DNA of 64,000 bases from an uncultured Muribaculaceae bacterium (GTDB lineage Bacteria > Bacteroidota > Bacteroidia > Bacteroidales > Muribaculaceae): NCBI GenBank assembly GCA_910588065.1, contig CAJUPZ010000001.1:124001-188000 (forward strand). Direction: 5' to 3'. Position 1 is the stretch's first letter, and every line of letters begins with the position of its first letter. Shown piece after piece: positions 60,690 through 64,000 of the stretch. The notes under the pieces are model-generated. The model ran no database searches. It was not told the DNA's origin and saw nothing but the letters and a program-made list of their open reading frames with translations. Made by a program: the position numbers and the translations under genes.

Positions 60690-60905
60690 AGCGGCTCGGG
60701 AGCCGCTCAGTATTCCCGTGGGGAATATGGTGGCTGTTGTAATTGACTTATTTATAATAGTATAGTGTGATTAGGGCTAATGTTTTATACAAAAAAGTAC
60801 ACAAAGCGATTCGGTATAACATATTGTGTGCCGAGTCCCATCACTTCAGCTTTTGTTCTTTAGAACCAGCAGGAATGCTGAACCTCATTTGGAGACCATA
60901 TTTTC
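60690..60905 (-). ncRNA. candidate small RNA divergent from the tail operon
   Basis: A full-consensus minus-strand promoter (60912-60942) and a strong terminator delimit about 215 nt. The terminator is AGCGGCTC / GAGCCGCT (60690-60697, 60700-60707) plus seven T; it is preceded by a second hairpin TATTCCC / GGGAATA (60711-60717, 60721-60727). Only dwarf ORFs occur: 15 aa (60841-60888) and 18 aa (60785-60841), the stop of the first overlapping the start of the second (TGATG). A coupled pair of tiny peptides is therefore an alternative to a pure RNA. Confidence 0.55.
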
Positions 60906-60911
60906 TTGTGG

Positions 60912-60942
60912 CAAAGTTATGCTTTTTGTTTAATATTTCAAA
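60912..60942 (-). promoter_or_regulatory. promoter of the candidate small RNA
   Basis: Minus strand TTTG (60939-60942), 19-nt spacer, TAACTTTG (60912-60919). It interlocks with the plus-strand promoter at 60925-60956. Confidence 0.7.
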
Positions 60943-60956
60943 AAGTGGTATATTTG
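60925..60956 (+). promoter_or_regulatory. promoter of the phage tail genes
   Basis: TTTG (60925-60928), 20-nt spacer, TATATTTG (60949-60956), 25 nt before the start of the first tail-region gene. Confidence 0.65.
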
Positions 60957-60981
60957 CAATTGAATTGGTGATTTTACAATT

Positions 60982-61398
60982 ATGTTCTTTGAAACAATTA
61001 ACACTATTAAATCTCTAAGAGCGGAAATTGCTGAGCTCAGTGCAATGGAAAAGCGGCTTTCTGCACCATTGCTACAGGATTACAGCGACATTCCAAAGGT
61101 GCTTGCGTTGTATGAGAATCTCACTGGGGCTTCATGCTCCGGTGGCTCGTGGGCGGTAGTCGCCAATCGAAAAAAATTTATCTTTGTTGCAGTGTTTTTG
61201 TTTGCCCCGCTGATGATGCTTGGAGGCTCGATGCCGAGGCGGTTGAGGGCAGAACTTGGCAGGGCTCTTGGAGTAAAGTCGGAGTCTTCCATCTCTAACA
61301 ATTGGGCGGATGCGTTTTTCTATTACAATCATTATCGAAATTTCAAGGAGGAGGCTGAGAGAATAATCGACCAAATAGTCCGTGCGATGGAGCTATGA
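60982..61398 (+). CDS. phage-associated hypothetical protein upstream of the tape measure gene
   Basis: 138 aa. A helical N-terminus (TIKSLRAEIAELSAMEKRLSAPLLQDYSDIPKVLALYENLTG) is followed by a hydrophobic segment (about 68-82; FIFVAVFLFAPLMML) and a helical C-terminus with an HTH-like look (GRALGVKSESSISNNWADAFFYYNHYRNF). It sits 103 nt before the tape measure gene, so it may be the phage protein that works with it. No family is assigned. The ATG at 60982 follows a good promoter. Confidence 0.65.
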   Translation: MFFETINTIKSLRAEIAELSAMEKRLSAPLLQDYSDIPKVLALYENLTGASCSGGSWAVVANRKKFIFVAVFLFAPLMMLGGSMPRRLRAELGRALGVKSESSISNNWADAFFYYNHYRNFKEEAERIIDQIVRAMEL

Positions 61399-61501
61399 AA
61401 GTGATTATTTTATGACTGTTCTCTGTATCGTCACGAAGTAATCCCAATGCGGGGCTGTAAGGCACTTTCTTTAGGCGTATTTTTGTCTAAAAAACAAAAG
61501 T

Positions 61502-64000
61502 ATGCCATTATTGAAATTTGAAGTCCAGGCGGACTATGATAAAGTAATAAAACTTCGTGAGGAGATAAACAAGCTCGAACAATCTCTCACATCTCTTAGT
61601 CCTGAGGCTCCGGCTTCGGCTATCAGCAAAATAGAAACAAAGCTGGCGGCGGCAAAGAGTGAGTTTTCCGCGCTGACCTCATCGGCGGCTATTGCAGGCG
61701 CTGAAATAGAGGATAGTTTTAAGAGTAAAATTTCTTCAGCCTCTAAGACTGTCAATTCCTTGACTGATTCTATAATAAATCAGAAGCAAAATATCCATGA
61801 CTTGCAGAAGATGCTGCGGGATGCAACGGCAAGATATAAAGAGCTGATGACCGCATCAAAAGGTAATCCTACAGGGGGATCTGCTTCCGAGGCTCAGCGT
61901 TTGAATGAGTTGATAAAGGAATATAACGCTTACCTCGCCGAAGAGAAAGACAAGATGTTTAACCTCACTCAAGAGCAGGCAAGAGCCAGACTCTCGGTAA
62001 AGCAACTGACGGATGAATATAAGTCGCTTCAAAAGGAGTCGGGGGCTTCGACGGAGGAGGTAGAGGCGTTTAAAGATTCTATCAAGGGCATGGCTAAGGA
62101 GGCTCTGGGAATTGTAGGCATTGGAGTCGGGCTAAAAGAGGTGTGCTCACAAATAGTCTCTACGCGCGGTGAATTTCAGCAGCTTGAGGTGTCGTTCAAA
62201 ACTATGCTTCAGGATGAGAGCGCAGCAGCGTCTCTAATGCAACAATTGACTAAGACCGCTGCCATTACGCCTTTTGACCTTAAGGGTGTGGCCGATGGGG
62301 CTAAGCAACTTCTTGCTTATGGCATCGCCGCAGGCGAGGTGAACGACACGCTCATCAGGCTCGGTGACATTGCTGCCGGGCTATCTTTGCCATTGGGAGA
62401 CCTCGTTTATCTGTATGGCACAACAATGACTCAGGGGCGAATGTACACTCAGGACTTACGCCAGTTTATGGGTAGGGGCATTCCTCTGGCCGAAGAACTT
62501 GCCAAACAGTTTGGAGTGACAAAGGATAAGGTTGGCGAGCTCGTCACTGCCGGTAAGGTTGGCGCTGATGAGTTCAAGCAGGCTATAATGTCGATGACAA
62601 ATGCCGGCAGTACCTTTGGTGGCCTGATGGAAGCTCAGTCAGCAACAATCACCGGACAAATATCAAATATCGGCGATGCCATTGATACTATGTTCAATGA
62701 AATTGGTCAGAGCTCCGAAGGTATTATTAACGGCACTCTTGGTGTGGTTTCAGACCTTGTTGAAAGCTATGAAAGGGTAGGGCGCACACTATTAGGGCTT
62801 GTGGCAGCTTATGGGGTGTATAAAACCGCCTGCATAGTGGCCGCCACTGCGACCAAAGGATGGACAGCAGCCGAGGTTGTTCATTACAATCGGTTGCTCC
62901 TCGTAGAAAAGGCGCAGAAACTTCTCAATGCAACTATGCTTAGCAACCCATATGTCCTCGCAGCCGCCGCTATCGGTGGGCTGATAGTCGCCCTTGCGAG
63001 TATGAAGAATGAGACAGAGTTGCTCCGTGAGGCGGAAGAAAACTATCAGAATACACTCAAAGGGGTTATAGAAGCTGAGGAGGAGCACAAACGCCGTATT
63101 GATGAGCTCTGTTCGGTGGCCGGCAATGAGGCAGCATCTACGGACATTCGACGTGAGGCTTTGTACCAGCTTGAAAAGAAATATCCTGATATCTTCGCCA
63201 AATATGATACTGAGCTTGATAAACTGAAGAATATCGCGAAGATAAAAAAGGAGATTGCTGAATTAGATGGGGCAAGCTCTATTTCAAAGCCGGAGAATGA
63301 ACTTAAATCGGTGCAGGATAGGATTAATGCTCTCCAAACAAAAAAGCATACTAAGATTACTGATAGTGCGCTTGTTTGGGATGACTCATCACTAAGCCAT
63401 GAGAGAAAAACTGTAACAAAGGAATTAGGCTTAACGAGGGAAGAAACTGCAGAATATCAAATTTTAGTTAAGAAACAAGCTGAGCTTGAAAAGCAGCTGC
63501 GCAAAAATGAGCAGGACAAATACATACTTGGTCTTTCTGAAAAATCCGAGGGCCCAAATGGGGCTGCTGAATATAAGGTTAGCGATTCTGAAATCTCTGC
63601 CCAACTGACGGCGATAAATAATCTTATAGGAAAGCTCGTGCTCTCTGATGTAGATAATGGTGTCGGCAAGATAAATGGCGGAGCTCTTGAGGGGACATAC
63701 ACAATTAAGGAACTTGAAGCCATGAAGACAAGGCTTCAGGAAGAGCAGACTCGCCGCAAGACCAAAGGCAAGTCGTCGTCGGCCATTGTATCTGAGCTAA
63801 AGAAAGCCTACGAGAGTGCTACTAAAGCGTATAATGACTTTGTTACCAACAAGGGCAATGAGCTTCAGAAAGACGAATTTGAGAAAAAGGCCAAAGAGCT
63901 GAAAGATGCAGCCGATGCGGCCAAAAAAGAATATGACAAATATAAGCCAAGCACCGACAAGGAGGGTGCCAAGGCTCAGAAACAATCAGAGAAAGAGGCG
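61502..64000 (+). CDS. phage tail tape measure protein, 5' part (runs off window)
   Basis: 833 codons without a stop in the window, starting MPLLKFEVQADYDKVIKL. N-terminal coiled coil (about 1-200), then the tape measure N-terminal domain (TIGR02675 type; FKTMLQDESAAASLMQQLTKTAAITPFDLKGVADGAKQLLAYG and LRQFMGRGIPLAEELAKQFGV). Two hydrophobic segments (near 425 and 485) that could enter membranes during DNA injection are followed by long coiled coil. The protein sets the tail length and is ejected with the genome. No upstream head or portal genes are present. Confidence 0.92.
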   Translation, partial: MPLLKFEVQADYDKVIKLREEINKLEQSLTSLSPEAPASAISKIETKLAAAKSEFSALTSSAAIAGAEIEDSFKSKISSASKTVNSLTDSIINQKQNIHDLQKMLRDATARYKELMTASKGNPTGGSASEAQRLNELIKEYNAYLAEEKDKMFNLTQEQARARLSVKQLTDEYKSLQKESGASTEEVEAFKDSIKGMAKEALGIVGIGVGLKEVCSQIVSTRGEFQQLEVSFKTMLQDESAAASLMQQLTKTAAITPFDLKGVADGAKQLLAYGIAAGEVNDTLIRLGDIAAGLSLPLGDLVYLYGTTMTQGRMYTQDLRQFMGRGIPLAEELAKQFGVTKDKVGELVTAGKVGADEFKQAIMSMTNAGSTFGGLMEAQSATITGQISNIGDAIDTMFNEIGQSSEGIINGTLGVVSDLVESYERVGRTLLGLVAAYGVYKTACIVAATATKGWTAAEVVHYNRLLLVEKAQKLLNATMLSNPYVLAAAAIGGLIVALASMKNETELLREAEENYQNTLKGVIEAEEEHKRRIDELCSVAGNEAASTDIRREALYQLEKKYPDIFAKYDTELDKLKNIAKIKKEIAELDGASSISKPENELKSVQDRINALQTKKHTKITDSALVWDDSSLSHERKTVTKELGLTREETAEYQILVKKQAELEKQLRKNEQDKYILGLSEKSEGPNGAAEYKVSDSEISAQLTAINNLIGKLVLSDVDNGVGKINGGALEGTYTIKELEAMKTRLQEEQTRRKTKGKSSSAIVSELKKAYESATKAYNDFVTNKGNELQKDEFEKKAKELKDAADAAKKEYDKYKPSTDKEGAKAQKQSEKEA

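Noticed and set aside
1..64000. tRNA or rRNA genes
   Set aside because: No cloverleaf-like GTTCRA arm with matching acceptor ends or rRNA core sequence was recognised by eye; a tRNA search program would settle this.

Overview
The window reads as chromosome of a gut-type Bacteroidales, most likely a Muribaculaceae-like genome (inference). The evidence is the promoter style (TTTG, about 19 to 21 nt, then TAnnTTTG upstream of many genes, with no clear Shine-Dalgarno sites), a BioG-BioC fusion, RibBA, a FeoA-FeoB fusion, the Bacteroides-type aerotolerance (bat) operon, DUF4290 next to rimM, HU-like proteins with membrane anchors, and an OmpP1/FadL-type porin.

Layout. 0-2.2 kb: secreted alpha/beta hydrolase and a Crp-like regulator (minus strand). 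2.2-6.2 kb: biotin operon bioA-bioF-bioG/C. 6.2-14.0 kb: an almost gap-free run of lptF/G-type permease, ribBA, transglutaminase-like lipoprotein, dCMP deaminase, S41 protease and 5-formyl-THF cyclo-ligase, closed by a strong terminator. 14.1-16.5 kb: FeoAB iron transporter. 16.7-20.8 kb: an accessory island with a candidate structured RNA of about 315 nt (own promoter and terminator), a small ORF and a large AT-rich surface protein with MBG and leucine-rich repeats. 21.2-30.5 kb: mutS2, membrane and envelope genes, an OmpP1-like porin, a 162-bp MITE-like element, an ECF sigma factor, an NfeD-type membrane protease and a YbhN-type flippase-like protein. 30.9-32.9 kb: ECF sigma / membrane anti-sigma-like / exported protein operon and a Tat-type exported Cys protein.

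33.0-36.3 kb: translation cluster thrS-infC-rpmI-rplT. 36.5-39.4 kb: TraB/GumN protein, ABC ATPase, permease and GntR regulator. 39.4-40.9 kb: universal stress protein and small HTH protein. 41.0-49.4 kb: an eight-gene minus-strand bat operon (MoxR, DUF58, a BatD-like anchor protein, BatA, B, C, D, E). 49.7-57.7 kb: HU-type proteins, proS, OmpA-like protein, rimM, DUF4290, tetR-fabG, and folP-cdaA (folate and c-di-AMP). 57.7-59.8 kb: a umuDC-type SOS mutagenesis operon led by an Asp/Tyr-rich small protein. 59.98-64 kb: prophage-derived DNA with an ORF6N regulator, a gene remnant, a candidate small RNA divergent from a tail operon, and a phage tape measure protein that runs off the window end.

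The observations most worth following are the structured RNA at 16.75-17.08 kb, the divergent small RNA and tail promoter at 60.7-60.96 kb, the MITE at 27.3 kb, and the membrane-anchored HU protein. No tRNA, rRNA or CRISPR array was seen.
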